The notes beneath the pieces are model-generated. The model worked only from the letters and a program-made list of their open reading frames with translations, was not told the DNA's origin and made no database searches. A DNA stretch of 57,742 bases. Source: Flavobacteriales bacterium. Its GTDB lineage: Bacteria > Bacteroidota > Bacteroidia > Flavobacteriales_F > PHOS-HE28. The position numbers and the translations under genes are program-made. Shown one piece after another: positions 1 through 7,968 of the stretch; within the stretch, counting starts at the first letter, position 1, and the number at the start of each line of letters is the position of its first letter. The stretch covers positions 1 through 57,742 of the forward strand of contig JAEUSV010000151.1 in NCBI GenBank assembly GCA_016788485.1. Direction: 5' to 3'.

Positions 1-3000
1 GCGGCCGCTGCACTTCCGCGCCCGCGTTGCCGCTGAGGGCCATGGGCAGGAAACCGAGCGAGGCCACGGCGGCGGTCATCAGCACGGGGCGCAAACGGAT
101 GCGGGTTCCTTGGAGCACGCGTTCCTTCAGGTCGCTGACGCCTTCCTTTTCCAGTTGATCGAAGGTGCTGATGAGCACGATGCCGTTGAGCACCGCCACG
201 CCGAACAGGGCGATGAAGCCCACGCCCGCGCTGATGCTGAAGGGCAAGTCTCTCGCCATCAAAGCGAGCACGCCGCCGATCGCGCTCATGGGGATCGCGG
301 TGTAGATCAGCAGCGCGCGCTTCACGCTGTTGAAGGTGAAGAAGAGCAGAAGGAAGATGAGGGCCAGCGCGATGGGCACGGCCACCATCAGTCGCTTGCT
401 CGCTGCCTGCAGGTTCTCGAACGTACCGCCGAAAGTGTAGTAGTACGCGGAAGGCATGCGCACTTCGCCATCGATGCGACCTTTGAGTTCCTCCACGAAG
501 CTCTCCACGTCGCGCCCGCGGATGTTCACGCCCACGGCGATGCGGCGCTTGGCATCCTCGCGGCTGATCTGCGCGGGGCCGGGCACCAGCGCCACGTTGG
601 CCACTTGCTGCAATTGGATCTGGCCGCCGCCGGGCAATGCCACGAACAGCGATCGCACGTCTTCGATGCTCTGCCGTTGCTGCTGGGCAAGTCGCACCAC
701 CAGGTCGAAGCGACGCTCGTTCTCGTAGATGGCCCCTGTGCTTTCACCCGCGAAGGCCGTGCGCACCGTGCGGTTCAGTTCGCGGATGTTGAGGCCGTAC
801 TGCGCCACGCGCGCACGATCGTAGGTGACGGTGATCTGTGGAAGTCCCACCACCTTTTCCACCTGCGGTTCGCCCGCGCCTTGCACTTCGCCCACGATGC
901 CCGCGATCTTCTCCGCGATCACCGCTAGCGTGTCCATGTTCTCGCCATAGATCTTCACGGCCACGTCCTGCCGTATGCCGGTCATCAGTTCGTTGAATCG
1001 CATCTGGATGGGTTGTGTGGCTTCGTAGAACACGCCGGGAACCTGCTTCAAGGCTTGCAGCATGGTGTCCTGCAAGGCCTCGCGATCATGCGCGGTGGTC
1101 CACTCGTCCTTGTCCTTCAGGATGATCATGAGGTCGGTGGCTTCGGGTGGCATGGGGTCGGTGGGGATCTCGGCGCTGCCCGTGCGACCCACCACCTGCT
1201 CCACCTCGGGGAACTGGAGCAGGATCTTCTCCACCTTGGCGTTGTTGGCGATGCTCTGGCTGAGCGATGCCCCCTGCGGCAGGATGCTGTGGAAAGCGAA
1301 GTCGCCTTCTTCCAGCGTGGGAATGAACTCGCCGCCCATGCGCGCGAAGAGGAAGATGGAACCGATGAAGAGTGCAACGGCCACGCCAATGGTCTTCAAT
1401 CGGTTGCGCAGCGCGAAGCCGATGATGGGGTCGTACCATTTCTGGAAGCGGTCCATCATGCGATCGCTGAGGTTGCGTTTGTGCGCCGTGTTGCGCGGCA
1501 GGAAGAGCGCGCTCATCATGGGCACGTAGGTGAGCGAGAGCAGCAAGGCGCCTAGGATGGCGAAGCTCACGGTGATGGCCATGGGCCGGAACATCTTGCC
1601 TTCGATGCCCACCAGCGTAAGGATCGGGATGTAAACGATGAGGATGATGATCTCGCCGAAGGCCGCGCTGCTGCGGATCTTGCTGGCGCTCACGAACACC
1701 TCGCGGTCCATCTCCTCGCGTGAGAGCACACGCCCTTTGAAGCGCGAATGCAGGTGGTGCAATGTGGCTTCCACAATGATCACCGCGCCGTCCACGATCA
1801 GGCCGAAGTCGATGGCACCGAGCGACATCAAATTGCCGCTGACGCCGAAGGCGTTCATGAGGATGATGGCGAAGAGCATGCACAGCGGGATCACCGAGGC
1901 CACGATGAGGCCCGCCCGCCAGTTGCCCAGGAAGAGCACCAGCACGAAGATCACGATCAGCGCGCCCTCGATCAGGTTGGTCTTCACCGTACCAATGGCC
2001 CTCTTCACCAGATCGCTGCGCACGAGATAGGGTTCGATCATCAGGCCTTCCGGCAGGGCCTTCTGCACGTTCGGTATGCGCGCTTCGATGTCTTCGACGA
2101 CTTGCGCGCTATTGGCTCCCTTCAGCATCATCACCGCGCCGCCCACCACTTCGCCTTCGCCGTTGCGCGTGAGCGCACCATAGCGCGGCGATGAGCCGAA
2201 GCCCACTTCGGCCACATCGCCCACGAGCAGTGGCACGCCGCCTTCGGGTGTCTTGATCACCACCTTGCGGATGTCATCCACTGTGCGCAACAGGCCCTCG
2301 CCGCGTATGCTGTAGCTGTTCGGCCGCCGCTCGATGTAAGCGCCGCCGGTGTTCTCATTGTTGCTTTCCAAGGCTGCGAACAATTCGCCGATGGTGACGC
2401 CCATGCTCTGCAAGCGCTTCGGGTCCACGCTCACCTCATACTGCTTCACCTCCCCGCCGTAGCTGTTCACCTCGGCCACGCCGGGCGTGCCCAGCAGTTG
2501 CCGCACCACGATCCATTCCTGGATGGTGCGCAGTTCGCTTGGCGTGAACTTGCCTTCGTAGCCCTCCTTCGGGTGCAGCACGTATTGGTACACCTCGCCT
2601 AGGCCCGTGCTTACCGGGGCCAAGGTGGGCGTACCCACGCCGGGAGGTATCAACTCGGCGGCCTCGCCCAGGCGCTGGTCCACCAGTGTTCGCGCGAAGT
2701 AGGTGTCCACGTCATCCTCGAACACGATGGTGACGAGGCTGAGCCCGAAGCGGCTGATGGAGCGGATCTCCACCAGATCGGGCAAGCTGGCCATGGCGCG
2801 CTCGATGGGCGCGGTAACGAATTGCTCCACCTCCTGCGCCGCAAGGGTGGGTGTGGTGGTGATCACCTGCACCTGGTTGTTGGTGATGTCGGGTACGGCA
2901 TCTATCGGCAGTTGCGATAGCGAGTACGCGCCGTAGAGCACCAGCACGAGCGTGAAGAGCCCGATGATGGCTTTGTTGCGGATGGAGAACTGGATGACCT

Positions 3001-3010
3001 TGTCGATCAT
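1..3010 (-). CDS. czcA: Heavy-metal RND efflux pump, CzcA-type (partial, 3' end outside window)
   Basis: Inner-membrane proton-driven pump subunit of a tripartite metal exporter. The gene starts at the ATG at 3010 and leaves the left edge after about 1,003 codons without a stop; the family is usually about 1,040 residues, so only the C-terminal tail is missing. The protein opens with a short cytoplasmic helix (MIDKVIQFSIRNKAIIG), TM1 and PDITNNQVQV, typical of the HME-RND family. TM4 reads DFGLIVDGAVIIVE, with the two Asp and the Glu spaced as in the proton-relay signature of CzcA/CnrA-like pumps (Zn, Co, Cd, Ni) rather than the CusA form. Family is certain; divalent-cation substrate is inferred from TM4. 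No adaptor or TolC partner is visible on this side; they may lie beyond the edge. Confidence 0.93.
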   Translation of the reverse strand, partial: MIDKVIQFSIRNKAIIGLFTLVLVLYGAYSLSQLPIDAVPDITNNQVQVITTTPTLAAQEVEQFVTAPIERAMASLPDLVEIRSISRFGLSLVTIVFEDDVDTYFARTLVDQRLGEAAELIPPGVGTPTLAPVSTGLGEVYQYVLHPKEGYEGKFTPSELRTIQEWIVVRQLLGTPGVAEVNSYGGEVKQYEVSVDPKRLQSMGVTIGELFAALESNNENTGGAYIERRPNSYSIRGEGLLRTVDDIRKVVIKTPEGGVPLLVGDVAEVGFGSSPRYGALTRNGEGEVVGGAVMMLKGANSAQVVEDIEARIPNVQKALPEGLMIEPYLVRSDLVKRAIGTVKTNLIEGALIVIFVLVLFLGNWRAGLIVASVIPLCMLFAIILMNAFGVSGNLMSLGAIDFGLIVDGAVIIVEATLHHLHSRFKGRVLSREEMDREVFVSASKIRSSAAFGEIIILIVYIPILTLVGIEGKMFRPMAITVSFAILGALLLSLTYVPMMSALFLPRNTAHKRNLSDRMMDRFQKWYDPIIGFALRNRLKTIGVAVALFIGSIFLFARMGGEFIPTLEEGDFAFHSILPQGASLSQSIANNAKVEKILLQFPEVEQVVGRTGSAEIPTDPMPPEATDLMIILKDKDEWTTAHDREALQDTMLQALKQVPGVFYEATQPIQMRFNELMTGIRQDVAVKIYGENMDTLAVIAEKIAGIVGEVQGAGEPQVEKVVGLPQITVTYDRARVAQYGLNIRELNRTVRTAFAGESTGAIYENERRFDLVVRLAQQQRQSIEDVRSLFVALPGGGQIQLQQVANVALVPGPAQISREDAKRRIAVGVNIRGRDVESFVEELKGRIDGEVRMPSAYYYTFGGTFENLQAASKRLMVAVPIALALIFLLLFFTFNSVKRALLIYTAIPMSAIGGVLALMARDLPFSISAGVGFIALFGVAVLNGIVLISTFDQLEKEGVSDLKERVLQGTRIRLRPVLMTAAVASLGFLPMALSGNAGAEVQRP

Positions 3011-3080
3011 GACGAACGGGACTTGAGAACGTGAAGAGGAAGACGACTACCGAACGCAGGTGCGCGCATTGGCGGCAACT

Positions 3081-3130
3081 CGTCCGCCATACGGCGGACG
3101 GTGCGTTCACGGGTCCACCTGGCGGTGGAC
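3081..3130. repeat. Two tandem short hairpins between the His-rich gene and czcA
   Basis: Two perfect stem-loops lie side by side in the 122-bp gap ahead of czcA. The first has 8-bp arms CGTCCGCC (3081-3088) and GGCGGACG (3093-3100) around ATAC. The second has 7-bp arms GTCCACC (3113-3119) and GGTGGAC (3124-3130) around TGGC. The arms resemble each other, so one may be a diverged copy of the other. No U-tract follows, so an RNA-processing or stability element, or a REP-like repeat, is likelier than a simple terminator. Confidence 0.6.
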
Positions 3131-3132
3131 GA

Positions 3133-3483
3133 CTAAGCCTTGGGAGGGTTCCACTTGGAACCGGAGAAAGCGGCGAGCGCGCCCTCATCAAAGAGAACCG
3201 CCACGGGGCGGTCCAGCACGGGAACGTGGAACGCCGCCATTTGCGGCTCCATCGTCAACCCCAAGGCTCCGAAAGCAGTGCAAGTTCCATGCTCTTCGCA
3301 CCCGAAGGGGTCATGGTCGCCGTGCTCGTCGTGATGTTCGCCGGTCTCTTCATCGTGGTGGCCCAGGTCCGTGTGGTGTTCCGCCCAATGCACCACGGTG
3401 GCCGGGACATGCGCCCACTCATGCAGGTCCATGGCGCTATAGCCATAGAGGGCAAGGGTGAGGAGGAAGAGCAGGCGGCGCAT
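3133..3483 (-). CDS. Small His-rich exported protein upstream of czcA
   Basis: A 116-residue protein from the ATG at 3483, chosen because it begins with a signal-peptide-like stretch (MRRLLFLLTLALYGYSA). The mature part contains HHDEETGEHHDEHGDHD followed by two Cys (GCEEHGTC), a plausible periplasmic Zn/Cu/Ni-binding patch. It lies 122 bp upstream of czcA on the same strand and probably shares its transcript, so a metal-buffering or chaperone role for the pump is a reasonable inference. I do not recognise a named family. A TACATTCG promoter-like box ends 6 nt before the start. Confidence 0.6.
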   Translation of the reverse strand: MRRLLFLLTLALYGYSAMDLHEWAHVPATVVHWAEHHTDLGHHDEETGEHHDEHGDHDPFGCEEHGTCTAFGALGLTMEPQMAAFHVPVLDRPVAVLFDEGALAAFSGSKWNPPKA

Positions 3484-3489
3484 GGAACG

Positions 3490-3497
3490 CGAATGTA
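3490..3497 (-). promoter_or_regulatory. TAnnTTTG-like -7 box for the His-rich exported gene
   Basis: TACATTCG on the minus strand differs by one base from the Bacteroidota -7 consensus TAnnTTTG and stops 6 nt before the ATG at 3483. Transcription would start at or next to the start codon. No convincing -33 element was identified. Confidence 0.4.
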
Positions 3498-3586
3498 TAC
3501 AGCTATGCCGCAAGGTCCGTTATTCGTTCAATTTCTTTGGGAGGGCGACCCCGCCGAATGACAATTCCAACCCCGGCATTCAAACC

Positions 3587-3629
3587 CTAGCCGCTCACCA
3601 CCAACCCGCATTGCGCGGCGTTGGCGTCC
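3587..3629 (-). pseudogene. Remnant of a merR-family gene (last ~14 codons)
   Basis: On the minus strand this encodes DANAAQCGLVVSG and a stop. The intact MerR regulator at 33341-33742 ends EANATRCGLVVHR and a stop. The DNA matches at roughly four of five positions over about 42 bp, including an 18-base identical run. Similarity stops abruptly at about 3630, where an unrelated plus-strand coding sequence continues. This looks like the 3' end of a merR gene left by a rearrangement beside a metal-efflux operon. It is too short to function. Confidence 0.5.
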
Positions 3630-3985
3630 TGGGTTTGATCGGCAAAGGCACCCTGACGCAGGACTTCTACGACATCCTGAACCACGTGCTGGATCACGGG
3701 GTGTACCGCCACCTCCTGCTGAAGCTCCCACCGGGCAAGCTGCCGAAGCCTACCCCCAAGGAGACCGAACTGGCCCAGCAGCTCTGCCACCACGCCACGC
3801 CCGTGCGCCAGGCCGTAGCTGCCTCCTTGGCCAATAAGCCCCGCACAGGGGATCGCTATACGGACAACCTGTTCCGCAAACTGAAGGTGCACGGCCGCGT
3901 AAGCCTGCTGTACGGCCTGGTGCGCCTGGGCCTGGTGAAGTGCCCCTGCGGGGGGCGTCAAGGGGTATGTGGCACCAGAGGATAA
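3611..3985 (+). CDS. Unidentified ORF, start uncertain, possibly a gene fragment
   Basis: The plus strand reads about 124 codons from a TTG at 3611 to a stop at 3985 with strongly GC-ending codons, like the real genes around it. The open frame extends further upstream, but that part overlaps the merR remnant and the 5' end of the His-rich gene and does not look coding. The product is basic and Leu-rich, with TLTQDFYDILNHVLDHGVYR early and RKLKVHGRVSLLYGLVRLG late. I recognise no family. No ATG start and no signal peptide fit, so it may be a fragment brought in by the event that truncated the neighbouring merR. Confidence 0.35.
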   Translation: MRGVGVLGLIGKGTLTQDFYDILNHVLDHGVYRHLLLKLPPGKLPKPTPKETELAQQLCHHATPVRQAVAASLANKPRTGDRYTDNLFRKLKVHGRVSLLYGLVRLGLVKCPCGGRQGVCGTRG

Positions 3986-4330
3986 ATAGCCGTTCAGACC
4001 ATGCGTTCACTGAAGGATCAAAGCACAGGCTGCTGGCCACAGGAGCTTGTATGGACCCTGCGCCCTAGAAACGCAGACGTTCACTATGCAGGATCTCGTT
4101 TTCGAAGCCTGTGCTCGGTCCTGAGCTTAACAGTGCTCATCGCTGCCATTCATTCAACTGCATCAGTGCGCATTGAATTGCGCTGCCGCCCTCATGTCTG
4201 GCACAATATCCACAGGAGGAGGTCAAATCCGTGCGTTCCAGTTGGGTGGATAGGCACACATCGCTTCTATCCCAAAGTGATCTCTCAACCCCACAGAAAT
4301 AGAATGCCGGCAAATTGATCCACCATCAAA
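3986..4330. other. Intergenic stretch with no recognisable gene
   Basis: 345 bp between the unidentified ORF and the end of the Cus operon. It is less GC-rich than its surroundings. A plus-strand open frame here has poor codon choice and no recognisable product. No tRNA, clear terminator or repeat was seen. Confidence 0.6.
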
Positions 4331-5530
4331 CTACATCTCCATCCCGGCCATCGGGTCGCTGCCCTGCCTGAATTTGAATTCGCTGTTGAGCAGGTAGGCA
4401 CCGGAGATCACCACTTGATCACCGGCCTTGATGCCGCTCGTGATCGCTGTGAAGCCACCGGCCTCGGCGCCGGTGGTGACCATGACCACCTTGAAGCGGC
4501 CGGGACCCGTGGCGATCCAGACCGAGCTGCCTTCACCATCGCGGAGTACCGCATCCGTGGGAAGGGCAAGGGTGGTGACCTCACCGATGGGCACATGAAC
4601 GTACACCTGCATGCCGGGCTGAAGGATGCCGCCGGTATTGGGGATGTCCAACCGAACGAGACCGATGGTCGATGAGGGATCCAATTCCGGGTTGGCGAAG
4701 GTGAGCGGCGCGGTGATCACGGTGTCTGGAAGGCCGGGCAGCGTGACGCGGCCTTCCGCTCCCAGCGCGATCCGCGCCCGGTCCATGGGATAGACCTGTG
4801 CTTCGGCCCAGAGCGATGAGAGCGCGGCGATCTTCATCACAACGGCACCCTGCATGAGGGTCTCTCCTTCACGGATGGGCAAGTCCGTGATCACGCCGGT
4901 AGCAGGGCTGGTGAATTCGATGGTATAGGGCGGGCGCTCCAGGGTGGCCAATGCGTTCACCTGCGCTTCCGTGAGGCCATAGGCCAGCAGTTTGTTCCGG
5001 GCGATCCGCTCCAGGCGGTCGGGATCGGCAGCGCCAGACGCGGTCTTCGCCGCCAGGTCGCGCGCAAAGAGCAACTCGCTCACCGCGATGTTCAGCTCCT
5101 CACTGTATAGGGCATAGAGCGGATCCCCCTGCTGCACACGGTCGCCTATGTTCTTGAAATGGAGTTTCTCGATGCGGCCCATCACACGCGTGCTCACCGT
5201 GGTCAGCGCCTGTTGGTTCACCACTAGCCTGCCGGGAAGGAGCAACTCCTGCGTGAGCGACCGCACCCGCGCGCTATCCACACGGATGTTGCCCAGTTGG
5301 ACCTGCCGCTCGTTCAGTTGGAGTTCACCGGCTTGCTGGGTGGTGTTCTCGCGCACCGCGATCAGGGGCATCTTGCAGATGGGACAATCGCCCGGCTGCT
5401 GTTCCATCACCTGTGGATGCATGGAGCAGGTGTAGTACACGCCATCGTCCGCGACCTCGGTCTTTTTGCTCCCGCAGGAAAAGCCAAGCAGGACGATCAA
5501 CACCGGCACGATGATCCTGGCCGCCTTCAT
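4331..5530 (-). CDS. CusB-type RND periplasmic adaptor with an N-terminal heavy-metal-binding domain
   Basis: Membrane-fusion protein linking the RND pump to the outer-membrane channel. The ATG at 5530 is chosen because it overlaps the upstream stop as ATGA and gives a lipoprotein signal (VLLGFSCGS); length is 399 residues. Right after the signal lies a heavy-metal-binding domain of the YHS-like class (YYTCSMHPQV, then CPICKMPL at about residues 30-53), common on CusB-like adaptors. The rest is the usual hairpin, lipoyl and beta-barrel region (FTSPATGVITDLPIREGE; VPIGEVTTLALPTDAVLRDG). It is the last gene of the long minus-strand array. It differs clearly from the adaptor just upstream, so the operon carries two non-identical adaptors. 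Confidence 0.9.
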   Translation of the reverse strand: MKAARIIVPVLIVLLGFSCGSKKTEVADDGVYYTCSMHPQVMEQQPGDCPICKMPLIAVRENTTQQAGELQLNERQVQLGNIRVDSARVRSLTQELLLPGRLVVNQQALTTVSTRVMGRIEKLHFKNIGDRVQQGDPLYALYSEELNIAVSELLFARDLAAKTASGAADPDRLERIARNKLLAYGLTEAQVNALATLERPPYTIEFTSPATGVITDLPIREGETLMQGAVVMKIAALSSLWAEAQVYPMDRARIALGAEGRVTLPGLPDTVITAPLTFANPELDPSSTIGLVRLDIPNTGGILQPGMQVYVHVPIGEVTTLALPTDAVLRDGEGSSVWIATGPGRFKVVMVTTGAEAGGFTAITSGIKAGDQVVISGAYLLNSEFKFRQGSDPMAGMEM

Positions 5531-6750
5531 GGTGTGGTTATCTTGAGGAAGCTTTCGCTGTCGATCAACAGATGTGCATTGCGCGCTATTGCATCCTGTT
5601 CGCTCAAGCCGGATCGCAGTTCGATCCACTCACCCGAGCGCACGCCCGCGATCACGGGCCGGGAACGGAACCCGCCATTCGCCTTCACGAAGACATAGTG
5701 GTGCAGGCCTGTGCTGACGACAGCGGACGCTGGCACTGCCAATACCCTGCGTTGCGTAAGATGTATGGTGGCCGTGATACGGGAACCAATGCGAAGGGAG
5801 TCGCTTGGGTTGGCCAGGTACACGCGCACCGAGACCACCGAAGTGCCTTCGCGATAGATCGGTTCCACCAGATCCACCGTGCCTTCCATCGGCATGCCGA
5901 TGGAGCCATCAATGCTCACCGACACCCGCTGGCCCACGGCGATCCGATCCTGTCCGTCCGTCGGATGGACATTGAGCAAGGCGAGCACGGTATGGGTGCC
6001 ATAGATGGTGAACAGCGTCTGGCCCTTCTCCACGTAAGCGCCTTCGCGCAAGGACAGGCCTTGATCACTGGAACTGGACGAGGTCATCGCTGCGTCTGGA
6101 GCTTTGGTTCCTGCGCCATCGTTCTCGTGCAGGTGCCCGGCAGCAGGGCTGTAGTAGGTCACCGCTCGTTGCACCTTTCCGGAAGCACGCAGGTCTGCGA
6201 TCTGCTGTTCGGTAAAGCCGAGCAGCGAGAGTCGCCTTTCCGCCGACGCGAGCATCCCCGGATCAGCTGAGCCTTGTCGCGATAGAAAGAGGAAGTTCTC
6301 CTGCTCGGTGACCAGTTCCCTGCTGTACAGTTCCATGAGCGGCTGCCCCTGCCGCACGGGTTGGTAGCGGTACTTCACATGCAGCTTCTCGATCCATCCG
6401 GCGGCCCTGGCTGAGACGCTTCGGATGCTGCGCGGATCGTAGGTCAGCAGGCCGGTGCTGCTCAGGTCCATGGAGAGTTCGCGGTGCTCGATCTTCACTG
6501 TTTCGAGGTCGGCCACAACGAACGTGTTCGGTGCGCGCAGGGTGGCGTCGAGGTTCGTGTCCAATTCAACAGGTGCGGTCATCGCAGGCATTTCCATCCC
6601 TGCGTGTCCGCCTTGATGCGCCGAGTGGTCCGCCTCCGCCGCGTCCTTGCTGCCACACCGCGTGAGCGCCGCTGATGCGATCAGCAGTGCGGCTGCGTGC
6701 GGCAGCAGCGAGCGGTCAGCGGATCTCCAATTGTTCATCATGGGAGGCAT
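5527..6750 (-). CDS. CusB-type RND periplasmic adaptor, His/Met-rich N-terminus
   Basis: First of two adaptors of the Cus-type exporter, 407 residues if the ATG at 6750 is used; ATGs at 6741 and 6738 are equally possible, and all overlap the end of the TolC-like gene. A lipoprotein-like signal (SAALTRCGSKD) is followed by DHSAHQGGHAGMEMPAM, a His/Met patch suited to Cu(I)/Ag(I). The core has the CusB pattern (GWIEKLHVKYRYQPVRQGQP; YSRELVTEQENFLFLS; VPASAVVSTG). It has no HMBD, unlike the downstream adaptor, to which it is joined by an ATGA overlap. Two adaptors could form a mixed hexamer ring or serve different pumps. The adaptor call is firm; division of labour is unknown. Confidence 0.9.
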   Translation of the reverse strand: MPPMMNNWRSADRSLLPHAAALLIASAALTRCGSKDAAEADHSAHQGGHAGMEMPAMTAPVELDTNLDATLRAPNTFVVADLETVKIEHRELSMDLSSTGLLTYDPRSIRSVSARAAGWIEKLHVKYRYQPVRQGQPLMELYSRELVTEQENFLFLSRQGSADPGMLASAERRLSLLGFTEQQIADLRASGKVQRAVTYYSPAAGHLHENDGAGTKAPDAAMTSSSSSDQGLSLREGAYVEKGQTLFTIYGTHTVLALLNVHPTDGQDRIAVGQRVSVSIDGSIGMPMEGTVDLVEPIYREGTSVVSVRVYLANPSDSLRIGSRITATIHLTQRRVLAVPASAVVSTGLHHYVFVKANGGFRSRPVIAGVRSGEWIELRSGLSEQDAIARNAHLLIDSESFLKITTP

Positions 6751-7966
6751 AGAGCAGGTAGAGGTCCTTCAGCAGGTCCAGGCGAGCGAGTTCGGTGAGG
6801 CGCAGGTTCTGCCAGGCATCGAGCACCATGAACAGTTCTTCGGTGTTCTGCTCGTAGGCCAGCAGCGCCGTCTGGTAGTTGTTGCGCATGGAAGGCACGA
6901 TGGTGTTGTCGTAGAGGTCCAGTTGCTGCTGCTTGGTGGCGATCTCCGCGCGCAGCAGGTTCAGTTCACCAAGGGTCTGGTTCACCAGCGCGTTCTTCGT
7001 TTCGCGCAAGGCGAGCATCTCGGGATCGAGACCCGCGATGGTCGCCTTGTACATTTTGCTGGACCAGGGCGCGATGGGAACGGTGAGCATGCCCATGAGG
7101 CTGAACTGCTGGGGCTGCGTGCCGAAGCCCACCATGTGATCGTACTTGATGCCGAAGTCGGGCCGCAACGATGCGCGCTGCACATCCTGCTTGAAGCGCA
7201 GCAGGTCGATGTTGCGGTCGATGGCGCGCAGGTCGCTGCGCCGTGAGAGTACCAGCGTGGTGTCCAGGGTCCTGGCTTCGGGCGTGGTGGGCGCGAACGC
7301 GGTGTCGATGGCGAAGGCCGTTGACTTGTCGCGCGCCATGGCGGTGTTGAGCATGATGCGCATGCGATCGATCTCCAGGTCCGTCATCAGCCGCATGCCT
7401 TGCACATCGCCGAGCATGGCCTTGGCCTTGTAGTAGGCGTTCAGCTTGTCCATGCCGTAGGTGTAGCGGATCTCGGCGGCCCGCACGAGGTAGTTGATCA
7501 GCGCCTCGCTTTGGGCCAGCACACGTTTCTTCTGTTCCAGCACAAGCCATTCATAGTACGATCGCTTCGCCATGCTGAACAGCTCGTTGCGCGTGGCATT
7601 GCGCATTTCCGCCTCCACCTTCGACATGCCCAGCATGTACGATGCGTTGGCGTTGCGCTTGCCCGCGTTGGTGATCATCTGCTCGGCGCTGAGCATGAAG
7701 GAGCCCATGCCCGGATCGCCCATTCCATCCGACTTCCACAGCCCGGTGTTGTACGGCGTCATGAACAGGCCGCCTCCCACCTGCGGCGGATCCAGTGCGC
7801 GCGCACCTTCGGCGTACGTGTCATAGGCCTGGATCCGCGCGTCGTACATGCGCAGTTCCGGATGCGCAGCGTCGATCGTGTGCAGGATGCTGTCCAATGA
7901 AAGTACCTGCGGCATGCCACGCAGCGCGCATGCGATCAGGAGGGAAAAGAGGAGCGATCGCTTCAT
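6716..7966 (-). CDS. TolC/CusC-type outer-membrane efflux channel
   Basis: Outer-membrane channel component of the tripartite metal exporter, 416 residues from the ATG at 7966, with signal peptide MKRSLLFSLLIACALRGMPQ. The start lies 2 nt after the stop of the second CusA piece. The repeated long-helix pattern of OEP-family proteins is visible (LSLDSILHTIDAAHPELRMY near the N-terminus; VNQTLGELNLLRAEIATKQQ; LLAYEQNTEELFMVLDAWQN near the C-terminus). There is no lipobox Cys, so unlike E. coli CusC it is probably not lipidated. Gene order pump - channel - adaptor - adaptor is common in Bacteroidota metal RND operons. Confidence 0.88.
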   Translation of the reverse strand: MKRSLLFSLLIACALRGMPQVLSLDSILHTIDAAHPELRMYDARIQAYDTYAEGARALDPPQVGGGLFMTPYNTGLWKSDGMGDPGMGSFMLSAEQMITNAGKRNANASYMLGMSKVEAEMRNATRNELFSMAKRSYYEWLVLEQKKRVLAQSEALINYLVRAAEIRYTYGMDKLNAYYKAKAMLGDVQGMRLMTDLEIDRMRIMLNTAMARDKSTAFAIDTAFAPTTPEARTLDTTLVLSRRSDLRAIDRNIDLLRFKQDVQRASLRPDFGIKYDHMVGFGTQPQQFSLMGMLTVPIAPWSSKMYKATIAGLDPEMLALRETKNALVNQTLGELNLLRAEIATKQQQLDLYDNTIVPSMRNNYQTALLAYEQNTEELFMVLDAWQNLRLTELARLDLLKDLYLLYASHDEQLEIR

Positions 7967-7968
7967 GG

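Noticed and set aside
4001..4318. A 105-codon plus-strand frame in the intergenic gap
   Set aside because: Unlike the GC-ending codons of real genes here, mixed composition and no signal peptide, domain or start context.
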